Assembly (NCBI GenBank): GCA_036362985.1
Contig: JAYGXS010000004.1
Span: forward strand, 63,428,706 to 63,492,705
Origin: Ligula intestinalis
Lineage: Eukaryota > Platyhelminthes > Cestoda > Diphyllobothriidea > Diphyllobothriidae
Direction of reading: 5' to 3'
Length of the DNA stretch: 64,000 nucleotides
Below the pieces are notes generated by a model that worked only from the letters and a program-made list of their open reading frames with translations, was not told where the DNA came from and did no database searches. This document shows, piece after piece, positions 34,560 through 44,109 of the stretch. Positions within the stretch are counted from its first letter, which is position 1. Each line of letters starts with the position of its first letter. Position numbers and translations under genes: made by a program.

Positions 34560-35025
34560 CGTCAAGGCAAGGGAGACTTGAATGCCAACAGAAGAAAAAG
34601 TCGAATTCTAAGAAGCAGTTCAGGAGAAGATGTGACCGCTGGAAAAAGAAGCAACCATCCGACGCCGGGTCATGCGGCCGAAAGACCCAATACCATAGCT
34701 GAAAACGTCTGGAGTCGTTTACCGGATCTGATACAGTTATAGAAGAAGCAGTTGCATCGAACACAATGGACGATTTCTCTGTATCCGAATGGCTGGTGAG
34801 GAGGAAGGATGTTACTCCTCAGATTTTAGCTCCTTCAACGGAGCCCGGCCATTTTTTTTATCAAACTTAACGACACCGAACTCCTCGCATGAGGTGATAA
34901 TCACGCGAGTAGCGAACTGCATGAGTCATGGTTATTGGGCCCTTAGCCAATTGGTTAGTGTGCACCCGCCAATCTTAAGCTGTTTACGCACAGAAGCTGA
35001 ACACTTACACAGACCAGACTCTTAG
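34560..35025 (+). mobile_element. Penelope-like endonuclease remnant, highly decayed
   Basis: Nucleotide similarity to the remnant at 38.7-39.2 kb identifies this piece. Both carry TGGAGTCGTTTACCGGATCTG, CCGGCCATTTTTTTTA or CCAGCCATTTTTTTTA, CTCGCA..AG and GAGTCATGG followed by a GCCCT motif in the same order. The encoded GIY-YIG frame is broken by several stops. It is preceded by a GCAGTTCAGGAGAAGATG leader similar to the one at 38730. Confidence 0.6.
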
Positions 35026-35114
35026 TAATGAAATTTCAGTTGGAGTCGCTTATATGAATCTACGGGCGAGACGTGGGAATAGTTATCTCCTCCTCAATTC
35101 CACAGATATTCTGC

Positions 35115-35335
35115 TCAGCGTTATCGTAGGATAAGGGCTAAGATAAGGTTGGGGTTAAGGTCAGGGCTAGAAAACGGAACGTGATAACTTTCATTGAATA
35201 TAGCACAAACAGTAATGCATTCCTAGGGAAAATTCTATGCCCATGTATTGCCTTCAAGGCAAACCCGACCCCTAACCTCATCGTAGCCCTAAACTTTACC
35301 CCAACTTTGGCCTTATTCCCTTAAAATGTGGTGCA
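35115..35335. repeat. Foldback repeat with degenerate TAACCC-like units
   Basis: The left arm (35126..35172) contains AGGGCTAAGATAAGGTTGGGG and the right arm (35267..35325) contains CCTAACC, AGCCCTAAAC and ACCCCAACTTTGGCC in the opposite sense, so the two arms can pair imperfectly. The unit resembles degenerate telomere-like TAACCC repeats. Similar strings appear near 26940, 44640 and 49110. Confidence 0.5.
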
Positions 35336-35339
35336 TTGC

Positions 35340-36454
35340 CGCTAGTAGTGTAAGGCGAGTCCGACTTCTATGCATTACTGAATGGCGTGGTAAAATCCTT
35401 TAAACATCTTCACCTGCCAAGTTAGACAATATTTGGACGGACAATGTGTTCGAAGCATAGCCTAACCGAATTCCAGCATAACCTTGCAGACTAGCTTGAC
35501 GCAATGTGTCTGAGGCCGACTGCGTACAACGATTTTTTGTCACTGTGGGCTGCTCCCAGGTCATATGCCTTCGCTGGTGACTGCCTTCGGCTGACTGTCA
35601 ACAATGGTTCAATGGGAGCGGTCCCAAGGTCTTGTGTTTCCGATGTGTCTGTCCCCACGCGATGACCTTCAACCGCTGGACCGGAAATTCATTCGCACAC
35701 CTACGCGAGCCCACTTGCATGCCCAACTAGTTGACAATCACTTAAAAGCAACTGTCACGTCTCAGACAGTAAGTTGCAATACGGACTGGACAAAGCCAGT
35801 TCACTTCAGGCCCGGGCATAGCCCCGCGGCGGGACATTCAGCCCTGGGCAACACCAGCGGCACATCTGCCACCCGAGAAAGCAACTCCGGGTTTCGTACA
35901 CAATGAACTCTCATTCGGTTGCCTTCCACTTTACGCCCTTATTATTGCATAACTCCTCGGGGATTCCAAAGGGCGTAATTCGACGGTGAAACCACTGAAG
36001 TCACCGTTACAACACAATGAATCCACGGGGATGGGAATGAGACGAATATTGATCGATGCTAGCATAAGGCCTTACATAATGAAAGGATAGGAAACATTTG
36101 GCTCCCTTCCTCTGTCTCTTCTCCTGGACTGTGCGCCTTTGGGCCTTGGTCCCACTCGGTTCGGTTGCCATTAGGAAGTTTCTCTGTTCTCTGTCAGGCT
36201 ACAGTAAAGCAACATTACTATCGAATGTGCATGCCCACACAAACCACTTGCTGTCTCTTTTCAGAGTTGTCTTGACAATGATTGGGACATTGGTTTGAAT
36301 GCTACACAGTAGAGTCCACCGAAAGCAGAATAAGAGAACTTTGGGCGAAGATAAACTTTAAGACTGGATACACAGAACCTCTGATTTTAGGCGTTCTGTT
36401 ACGTTTCCCAACCTACACCAAGCGTCGTTGCCGAGCAAAAACCATGTCAAATAA
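35340..36454 (-). other. Intron of ankyrin gene, no gene seen
   Basis: Open frames at 35604..35906 and 36098..36298 show no family features. No splice-bounded ankyrin segment is visible. Confidence 0.45.
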
Positions 36455-37433
36455 ACTGCAAGCCACTGCTTACCAGTGTTTATGTGGATAAACTGCCGAA
36501 AGATTTGGAGATAGGAACGTCCCATATGCCAGATAGATCATGGTTTCGGTTAGGTTTGGGAAACGTGTTAGCTTTGGGATTATTACTGTGGTTTGGAAAA
36601 TGGGTAGTGTTCAGGTTGGACTTATGATTCCATGCGATTTCTCCCTCTTGGATTTTCACACAAGGCCATCTGTAAGGCCCGGGAGTGTATCTATTCCCAT
36701 GTCTTACTAAAGGAGCACTCTGAATGAAGTTGTGTTGGAGCAGAAACATTGTAAGACGAGTTCCTCTCCTCAAACTACTCTCTGTGGTGAGGTTCGTACC
36801 TTGTTTGCCAATTCCATCTGCGCCCCACGTTCCAACAGCAGTTTTGCCACGGCCTCTTTGTTATTTTGGCAGGCGAGAAGCAAAGGCGTTGCTCCCACGT
36901 AATCCGGGCAGTTAACATCGCCAGTGACGTCGAGCAGGAATCTCGTGGTGTCTTCGTAGCCCCTGGCAGCGGACAGATGGAGGGGAGTGTAGCCGAACTG
37001 CAGCAATGAAGAAAATGACCTGAGAGAAATATCGAGGTGAAGTGGAGTGTGTACCGAATAACAAGATGACAAAGACCCCTGTGTATAACCGACCGCAGTC
37101 ACCTGGTCCTGCACAATGAAAAAAAGGACTGCAAGCCACTGCTTACCAGTGTTCATATGTGTAAACTACCGAAAGATACAGAGATAGGAACGTCCCGTAT
37201 CCCAGATAGATAATGTTTTCGGTTAGGTTTAAGAATCATGTTAGCCTCGGGATTATTAATGTGGTTTGGAAGATGGTGAGTGTAGCCGAACTACAGAAAG
37301 GAAGAAAATGACCTGAGAGAAATGTCGAGGACCAACACGGGGGGAGGAGAGAATTTGAGTTAATAGCGAGTAAGAAGGTGACACAGATCCATATTCAAAG
37401 CGGACCGGCAAAATAAAAAAGGACTGCCAATAT
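36455..37433. repeat. Tandem duplication spanning ankyrin exon 4, second unit lacking the exon
   Basis: Unit 1 (36455..37127) and unit 2 (37128..37425) both begin ACTGCAAGCCACTGCTTACC and share CCGAAAGAT, GAGATAGGAACGTCCC, TTTCGGTTAGGTTT and GTGGTTTGGAA. Unit 1 then contains exon 4 (36800..36997). Unit 2 jumps from GGAAGATGG straight to GAGTGTAGCCGAAC, the exon start and acceptor, and continues GAAGAAAATGACCTGAGAGAAAT as in unit 1. Both end with AAAAAAGGACTGC. A third partial start lies at 37426. Confidence 0.8.
36800..36997 (-). CDS. Ankyrin gene exon 4 in window (two repeats)
   Basis: The exon is 198 nt, phase 0. The acceptor is TTCATTGCTGCAG before TTCGGC and the donor is AAG then GTACGA. 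Repeat one is FGYTPLHLSAARGYEDTTRF with LLDVTGDVNCPD. Repeat two is YVGATPLLLACQNNKEAVAK with LLLERGAQMELANK. The exon sits inside the left unit of a tandem duplication (36455..37433), whose right unit has lost the exon body. Confidence 0.92.
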
Positions 37434-37502
37434 AAGCAAACACATGAGCCCCTGAAAGTAATTGAGAAGAAGATTCGATCGCTGTGACAAAACTTTGAAT
37501 CC

Positions 37503-37539
37503 CCTGACGTTTCGACTTCCGTCACGGATTATTAATCAG
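37503..37539 (-). ncRNA. Hammerhead-like motif
   Basis: Minus reading gives CTGATTA, a helix II-like segment around ATCCGTGACGGAAGT, then GAAACGTC and AGG. The 3' half fits the hammerhead core exactly: GAAA, a two-base-pair loopless helix III (A-U, C-G), and a C cleavage residue. The CUGANGA box has one change. No Penelope coding remnant is adjacent, so this may be a solo terminal repeat. Confidence 0.45.
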
Positions 37540-38461
37540 AGAAATGAACAGAAAACAGTAGCAGAATTGGGAAACACATGCACAGAAATTTGGAGTATTT
37601 ATAGGACGGAGTCATTACTGCAATTAAAGATAATTGCCCTCATGTGTGTTGATGGCTTGATTACCGGCATGCAGGTCCTGACTTGCTGAACTTCTATCAC
37701 GCGTGGAGGAATTGGGCTTGATGATTATTCGGCTATCTGGTGCCCCAGTGACATAACCTAAAAAGCTAAGGGAGACCGGAATAGTCGATTCTGGCCTATA
37801 AGCGCTCAACAAACAGCCCTACCCAACCCAAGATGTTCCGGCACCTGAGGCCTGAACCCATTATAAGGACGGCCTAACAACAGCCTTCGCAAGCAGTAGT
37901 TTGCAAACCATAGCCGCGTCCACAATAGGCTATCGATCGATCTATGCGCGAGCTAACACTTCGAGCCAGACAATCAATCGATAATTTGAATCTCTATCTA
38001 AATTCACTCACTGAGCCAACAACCAATAGGGCTGACCACTACCTCAGGAGATAATCTTATTGGCTCAGAAGACATCGTTGACATACATTTGTTTCCCTAA
38101 CATTGTACATAGAACACTCAAAGACTTCTCCTTTCTGCACATTTTTTGCTGTGTTCTCTCTTTAGGGGCTCACATGAGGCGTAGCTAGATGGCAAATATT
38201 TTGGCCCGGGCTTCCGCTACAACAATTTGGCAACGCATTGCGTGGTGATCTCTCGGCCTGGGCCTCCGTTACAACACCCACGACCTGTTCGTTAGAAGTC
38301 CAGTGGAGAAATATTGAAGGCCGAGAATGGGAGGGTGGTTTTCTGAGTTAAACATGCCGGTGATCGTATCTCCGTCTTTCGAACTGCTTCCTGGAACTCG
38401 CATATTCACTTGATGACAGAGATCCTGACAAACTGATCTAAACTGGGACGAAAACGAGTCC

Positions 38462-38640
38462 ATGACTCATTGGTTAGAATGTTGGCCTTCTGATGGCACC
38501 CTGGGTGGTGTATCACATGGAGTTGGATAGGATTGGCTATCAGTCTATCCTGTCTTAGCCGGAAATGTTTATTTGGCTACACGACTAGCCACTGTGCATC
38601 TGTTGGGGGCGAGGGACAGGAAGAGCGAGTTCCATTGGCA
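38462..38640 (+). mobile_element. tRNA-derived SINE, plus
   Basis: The head ATGACTCATTGGTTAGAATG resembles a tRNA box A. The body includes GGATTGGCTATCAGTCTATCC and ends with GCCGGAAATG, similar to the tails at 26.24 and 42.45 kb. Box B is unclear. Confidence 0.5.
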
Positions 38641-38779
38641 ATCGGAGAGCGTTCATTAACGAGTATCATGCTCTTTTTGCGGAAAAGGATGAGCAATCTC
38701 CAATAGAGGTGAATATGCGAGTTCCCGGAAGCAGTTCAGAAGAAGAAAATGCGACCACTGGCACAAGAGTTTTATTGTT

Positions 38780-38817
38780 CTGACGTTTCGGCTTCCGTCG
38801 GGAATCCTTACTCATAG
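38780..38817 (-). ncRNA. Hammerhead-like motif, inverted upstream copy
   Basis: Minus reading gives CTATGAG (the canonical CUGAUGAG minus one G), a helix II of GGATTC and GGAAGCC around CCGAC, then GAAACGTC and AG. It is upstream of the endonuclease remnant at 38960..39240 and inverted relative to it. Its downstream partner at 39572..39610 shares the same one-base change. Confidence 0.5.
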
Positions 38818-38959
38818 GTAAAGGTACGATAGTCTGAATTATGCGCATATAACGATGAAACACGCACAGATTACATGGTATTTCGGTACTTCGCAGCAGT
38901 CATCCGCGTGCTTACTGTAATTATCCACTCTTGAGACCTAAAGACCCACTGTCACGAGA

Positions 38960-39240
38960 GGAAATGGCTGGAGTCGTTTACCGGATCTGGTGCAGTTGTG
39001 GACAATGCAAATAAATCGGAAAAATCGGGAGACTACTTAGGACGTGAATGACCGAGCATAAAGGGGCAATGAGGAAGAGAGACGCCAACTCCAAGGTTGC
39101 AGCTCACTCGACGGGACCCAGCCATTTTTTTTAATTTAAAGAGGTCGAAATCCTCGCAAGAGCTGACAACGGCGTGATCCACGAGCTGCTTGAGTCATGG
39201 ATCTTAGCCCTCTCCCATCCATCAACAAGCGCAACGATTT
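38960..39240 (+). mobile_element. Penelope-like GIY-YIG endonuclease remnant
   Basis: In-frame pieces read GVVYRIWCSCGQCK, then after stops TEHKGAMRKRDANSKVAAHS, EVEILARADNGVIHELLESW and ILALSHPSTSATIW. The V-V-Y-R-I-x-C-x-C start and the EHKxAxRxxD and VAAHS blocks are those of Penelope-type GIY-YIG domains. Stops make it inactive. It belongs to the same subfamily as 34560..35025. Confidence 0.7.
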
Positions 39241-39571
39241 GGCTGTCTCCTACTGTGTACCGAGACATTGCCCGAGCAAGATAATCAGTCACGTGGGAGA
39301 GCCAGGCCCAGCAACAACAACTCTGACGGCAACGGGCAAACTTATCCCCCAATTACCAAGCCCGTATCCAACACGGACAAGTAAATCGCAACAGTAAATG
39401 AGTCGAACACGAAGTGTCAAGCCATCACCGCACCAATTAAGAGCCAAGCGGTGGCTACAGGAGTGGATAATTAGGGTATGCACGCAGATGACCGCTACGA
39501 AATATAAATGCCGTGCAATCTGTGCATGTATCATATCCATCTGCACATAACTCAGATGAACTTACCATTAC

Positions 39572-39610
39572 CTATGATTAAGGATTCTCGACGGAATCCG
39601 AAACGTCAGG
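39572..39610 (+). ncRNA. Hammerhead-like motif, downstream copy
   Basis: The plus strand gives CTATGAT, a helix II of GGATTC and GAATCC with loop TCGACG (perfect 6-bp stem), then GAAACGTC and AGG. The 3' core matches the hammerhead consensus; the 5' box lacks one G. It is co-oriented with and downstream of the endonuclease remnant at 38960..39240. Confidence 0.5.
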
Positions 39611-39614
39611 ACAA

Positions 39615-42125
39615 TAAAACTCATGTTCCAGTGGAAACAGCTTCTTCTTCTGAGAAGTGGTCAACTATAACCACAAGCATTAAGAATGTTCCGTCTGTTG
39701 GAAGAAGGCAAATAGATGTTGGGAGCGATCTATTGGGTACACAAGGCAAGTTGTCGCAAGGCGGCTGTTTGCTTGAGCGGCATAAATGCGTCCGTCTGGG
39801 AGCGTGTGAGCCGCGGTGTCTGGACAATTAAACCGTTTGGGATCGCGCTAGCAGAGGCGCCTTATTTACGCGCTTGGGTCTGTTCGTGTGGGAATGACTG
39901 TCTGGCTGTGGTGCGCGTTATTGGTTGCATCAGAGGCCGAGCGTAGGTTCTGATGACAGGGTCACCTCGTCATCAAATAGGCTGGCAAACGCGGCTGGCC
40001 AGAAGTACACGCACGACCATGACGCAGCTCAGCTCAAGCCTCTGGGGGCCGTCGTGCTGTGGCGATGGTCACTATCCGCTAGCCGGGCTGTCGAGGGGAT
40101 TGGGAGGCCAGAGAATGAAGGCCTTGCAGCGTCTGCTACACTCCGCGCCTTCTTGTGCATTGAGATCTCTCTTTAAAGCGGACTGCAGGTATACTATTCG
40201 CATTCCAAATTTTTGATTTGGGAAATAAATCGGACACTTTAATGAATAAGCGTGAGAACCTGTCTTTAACTCCACTGCTTTCCTGTTTTCGTGCTATCAG
40301 TACACGAAATGGTCAACACGATGAGGGCGCAATCGGGGTGAGGGGTGGAGTGAGGTCTCTCAGTAATTGGTGGGCTCTATTTAAACTAAGCACTTTCAAA
40401 GTAAATTAACTAGTAAGCTTGTACAAGCACTGAACAGTTTATATCTTAACCCACTAAGAATAAAAAGTGAAAATCAAGCACTTAAGGTCATGGGTAACTC
40501 CGTACTATGAGAAACGTGTAACTTTCATACATCCTCTGTTCTTCCGCAATAATTGGTAATAGCACGGTATTGCGGTCTCTTCCAGGTGCCTGCATATTTA
40601 CCAGTCAGCGAGCCATCAGTCGGCTGGAAATATCTTTTTTCTGTGCGCCCTTTAGAAGGGAATATGAATAAGGTTTTATTGTGACCTATTCTGTCCATTT
40701 TCTCGCAGATCGTCTCAACAAATGCGCCCGGCATATTATCAAAAACGGATTTGTTATTTTTTGTAAATGAATGGAAGTTTGTGTAAAACTAACACTCTAT
40801 CACTAAACCGAGCAGCTTAAGAAACAGAAATGGCCGTAATGGGAGTTCTAGGAGCTGAACCTCACAGCTGACAAGCAGCGAAATGTTTGCAAGAAAGCAT
40901 AAAAGGTAAATTACCACCAGCGAAGACTTTAAGGTCCTTTACAAGGTGTCGCCAAACTACCGAAAGTCCCTGGGCAACAGCAGAAGTAACCGCAATGCGG
41001 TTAAGAAAGCCGGTCTTGTGCGCGCAGCAGAACCTCCTACAAGCCTCTAGCTTGGCATGGTCAACGGTTACGTGATTACCTGCATCTTTTCGCGCTTTCT
41101 ACCGCTTCAACCCACCCCGACCCCCATCCCCTGTCCGGACTCAGCAAACCCTCATCAACTTGCAACCAGCTGATTACTATCAACTCTACGCCCCCTCCCT
41201 TATCCCCATGACTAATACGTGTTTTGTCATAACATAATTACCAGCGCGTTACTTTGTACCCCCTCCCTATATAAATATAACGGCCCAAAGAGAATTTATC
41301 GAGAGCTACGTGTGCTGGCCAAATACTCTTCTGAATTCCACCAAATTCATTCTTATAGACCTATATGAAGTGATGACAGAAACATTCATGCTTTAAAAAT
41401 AAACAAAAGCAACTCTCAATAAATAAAGGCCATACGAATACCAAAACTTCAATAAAACTACTTTGTACATCTCATTATATGAACACACAGAAGTTTCCTT
41501 CCCATAATTATAAAATACATCCCAAAACTGGTCAGTTTATGTATTCGAAGCCTGTTCCTACATTTTAGACATTCTGTATGAATTTCTTAGGCTATACTGC
41601 AGGATAAACGTAATATAATTGAAATTTCAATCTGAAGCTTGCTTTAGCTTCTGAAACCGATCTATCGACGGGGGCGCATTCTCTGTAATAGCCCTAGTTA
41701 GCTTACTTTTGTTTATCCGCCAACTGCTACATAAACAAAAGCCCTAAAAACCTCTGTAGGTATAAGCATCCTGCAAAATCTCTGCACGACATTCTCTGGG
41801 GAAAACTAAGCAACTGCGTTCACTGCAGATCGGCAAACCCTGAGTCTAACGTTTAATCCTAACCTCAAAACGTAATGTGCCCATCAAAACATGTTGGGTG
41901 ACCTATGACGCAGACCATGCCTTCCCTCTTTATTTTATGAGTCCTTTTGAAATTTTAAAGCTGCAATGAGAAGGATGGAGAATAAGTAAAACTCTAAGTT
42001 GTTACTTATCATTATGCAGGCAATGCTCAAGTTTACTAAAGTTCTAGATTTGGATTACCCATTTATTAACGTCCTCCCACTTGCTAACGGAATTCATCTG
42101 TCCCGCTCTGCTTGGGGTCTCAACA
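39615..42125 (-). other. Intron of ankyrin gene, no gene seen
   Basis: A GC-rich patch at 39660..40170 has several overlapping open frames on both strands without family features. The rest is AT-rich. I see no ankyrin exon in this interval. Confidence 0.45.
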
Positions 42126-42478
42126 GAGGCCCTGACAGCCGTAGCAGCTGGTTAAGTAGGCAGATAGTTTTGCCGGCAAAGCAAAAAGAGAGTGGAATGG
42201 TCATTTCTGGCTTATTGGCCGTCGTCAGTTCAGGCAGAGCAGGACAGATGAGTTCCAGTAGCGGTTGGATGAATGTTCATCGATAAGTGTCAATAGCCCC
42301 TGACCTAACCCGGCAATACAACGAGCTCATGCCACACTGGTTGGAGCGTTTGACTCTGATCAAAGAGTTCGCGAGTTGGAGGTTTGGATGGGGCAGCACT
42401 TGGGTCTGAGTATGACTGCCTGACGACGGCTTAAAAGCCAGAAGTGGCCATTCCAGTCTCTCTGGTCTTTGCCGGTAA
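42126..42478. mobile_element. Composite of two inverted SINE copies
   Basis: The plus SINE (about 42308..42478) has a tRNA-like head (GAGCTCATGCCACACTGGTT) and a tail, AAAAGCCAGAAGTGGCCATT and GGTCTTTGCCGG. The left part (42170..42240) contains the reverse complement of that tail, GCCGGCAAAGC and GGAATGGTCATTTCTGGC. The spacer (ATGAATGTTCATCGATAAGT, CCTGACCTAA) matches the composite at 25.74-26.26 kb. This indicates a mobile or duplicated composite unit. Confidence 0.65.
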
Positions 42479-42577
42479 TACTGTTTCGGTTACTGTTGTC
42501 CTGCTACCAAATATGGCGTTATGTGCCACTGTGGACATCATTAAAAGGGGGGGGGGGGTGGGCGTAATATAACCTAC

Positions 42578-42775
42578 CCAATTTCGGGAACTGCAATCAG
42601 CGTCATGGTTCACCAGTAGCCGAAGGGCAGACACACGCCCCCTTGCGGCGGCAATATGCACCGCCCGGTAACCGTTTCGACCGACCGCGTTTACGTCTGC
42701 ATCGTTGGAGAGGAGAAGAGACACTGAACTGTCAAGGCCGTTGATGATGGCGTAATGCAGGGCCGTGTACCCTTC
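42578..42775 (-). CDS. Ankyrin gene exon 3 in window (two repeats)
   Basis: The exon is 198 nt, phase 0. The acceptor is CATCTTAACCAG before GAAGGG and the donor is TGG then GTAGGT. Repeat one is EGYTALHYAIINGLDSSVSL with LLSNDADVNAVG. Repeat two is RNGYRAVHIAAARGRVSALR with LLVNHDADCSSRNW. The second repeat has RAVH in place of TPLH. A run of G (C on minus) lies just downstream of the donor at 42547..42558. Confidence 0.92.
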
Positions 42776-42980
42776 CTGGTTAAGATGAAGGCGAATAAAA
42801 AGACAGACATAACAACAGGTGACTGGGTGAACCTGCAATGGGCTCGATAGAACTAATATTGCTGTTTGACACCTGTCGGCCCTCTAACACCCTAAAAAGT
42901 ATGTGTTGAAATGTAGGCATCCCAAGTAATATAGATTGAAGTTCAATAGGTTCTTCGGGAAGGAGAATTTTTATTTTGTG

Positions 42981-43016
42981 AATTTTCGAAGCTGGAGACT
43001 CCGCTTCGTCTTCAGA
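42981..43016 (-). ncRNA. Hammerhead ribozyme-like motif at Penelope 3' end
   Basis: Minus reading gives CTGAAGA, helix II CGAAGC and GCTTCG (perfect 6 bp), then the overlapping GAAAATTC. This matches the hammerhead core: CUGANGA with variable base 7, GAAA, a minimal helix III (A-U, A-U) and C as cleavage residue. Upstream TGT can pair with ACA after the site as a short helix I. It lies 115 bp downstream of the endonuclease frame ending at 43131, same strand. Confidence 0.6.
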
Positions 43017-43130
43017 CATAGGGAAAATTGAATGCAAAAACAAATAACAGTTAAAATTTTAAATCGTAGAAAAAAATCAATAATGCAGTGGCGTGGGCTG
43101 CTGCAGTGTGTTTCTGTTTGTTCGGATAGG

Positions 43131-43660
43131 TTAGCGTCTTGCCCATTTCTGTTTGAGACTTTTGTACGAACAGTCCAACTCGACATGTCCGTTGATGCAT
43201 GAAGTGTCAGAGTGCATCGCTTCTAGGAATTCATGTCCTTTCTTGGAAGAACAGGTTGCGACAATGCGAGTTTTTTCCCATGCCAACTTATGTTCAGTGT
43301 CTACGCAATGCATGGCGACTTCAGAATGATGGTCTAGTCTGTTTACCGCTAATTGATGCTCATGAATGCGCACAGAGGCGGGTCTTCCGGTCTGGCCACA
43401 ATAAACGGCATCACATGATCCACATGGGATTTTATAGACAACTCCTTGCCTGTCTAAATAGTTCATCCTATCCTTAGGATATGCCAATTGGGTGCGTAAT
43501 GTCGCTGTTGGTTTATGGGCTACCCGTATGTGATGATTCCTCAAATGTCTGGCAACACGTTTGGAGACTTTTTGATGTAAGGAAGGCTGCGCCAGGTATA
43601 TGACGTCTGACTGATATTGCCTGAATCTTTTTCTTTGACGAGTTGGTCTGTTCGTACAAG
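43131..43660 (-). mobile_element. Penelope-like element, RT end and GIY-YIG endonuclease
   Basis: A 137-codon frame (43131..43544) reads HIRVAHKPTATLRTQLAYPK, the conserved link after the RT, then QGVVYKIPCGSCDAVYCGQT with GRPASVRIHEHQLAV, and later KKGHEFLEAMHSDTSCINGH. This is a complete-looking GIY-YIG domain with the Y-x-G core (VYCGQT) and the catalytic Arg region (RIHEH). The upstream frame ends around 43560 with a frameshift (DVIYLAQPSLHQKVSKRVAR). Everything 5' of the RT C-terminus is missing. It is the best-preserved Penelope endonuclease in the window. Confidence 0.85.
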
Positions 43661-44109
43661 AGTCTCAACCAGAAATGTGCGAGTCACCAGAAGGAGTAGT
43701 GTTGTGTACAGAATTCCCAATTGCTGTCTCAGGCGGCAGTGGCCACTGACAAAGCCAGGGCTAGTGTTGACTGCGTCCAGCCAGACCTGAGAGGGAATGA
43801 GACAATGGTGGCAGCTGATTAAGTAGAATTGCAGAGCAGGTTCAAGTGGTTTGTTATTGGTGTGTCGCAATTTTCCCGAGGGAATTGTGCCTGCGAAAGT
43901 GCTCACTGCATTGGCCGATTCAAGTGGCCCTTAGGCGGGTGTGCTTATTTGGAAGCGGGTGTGTGAGTGACTGCTCAAGTGGTCTTCAGGTCAGCGAGTG
44001 CAACAGCCGCCTGCGAAGACAAATGACGTTGACGCAGCGAGAATTCGGATGGGAACCGGTTTTAATGGCCGTTCGCTACAAACTTACACCCGAGATCTGT
44101 AGTTTATAA

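Noticed and set aside
35604..35906. A 100-codon plus-strand open frame
   Set aside because: No family features and no splice context; it lies in an intron.
37015..37065. A short in-frame ankyrin-like string HTPLHLDIS directly upstream of exon 4
   Set aside because: It continues into the intron without its own splice signals and the rest of the repeat is absent. It is better explained as a degenerate copy of the exon start within the tandem duplication.
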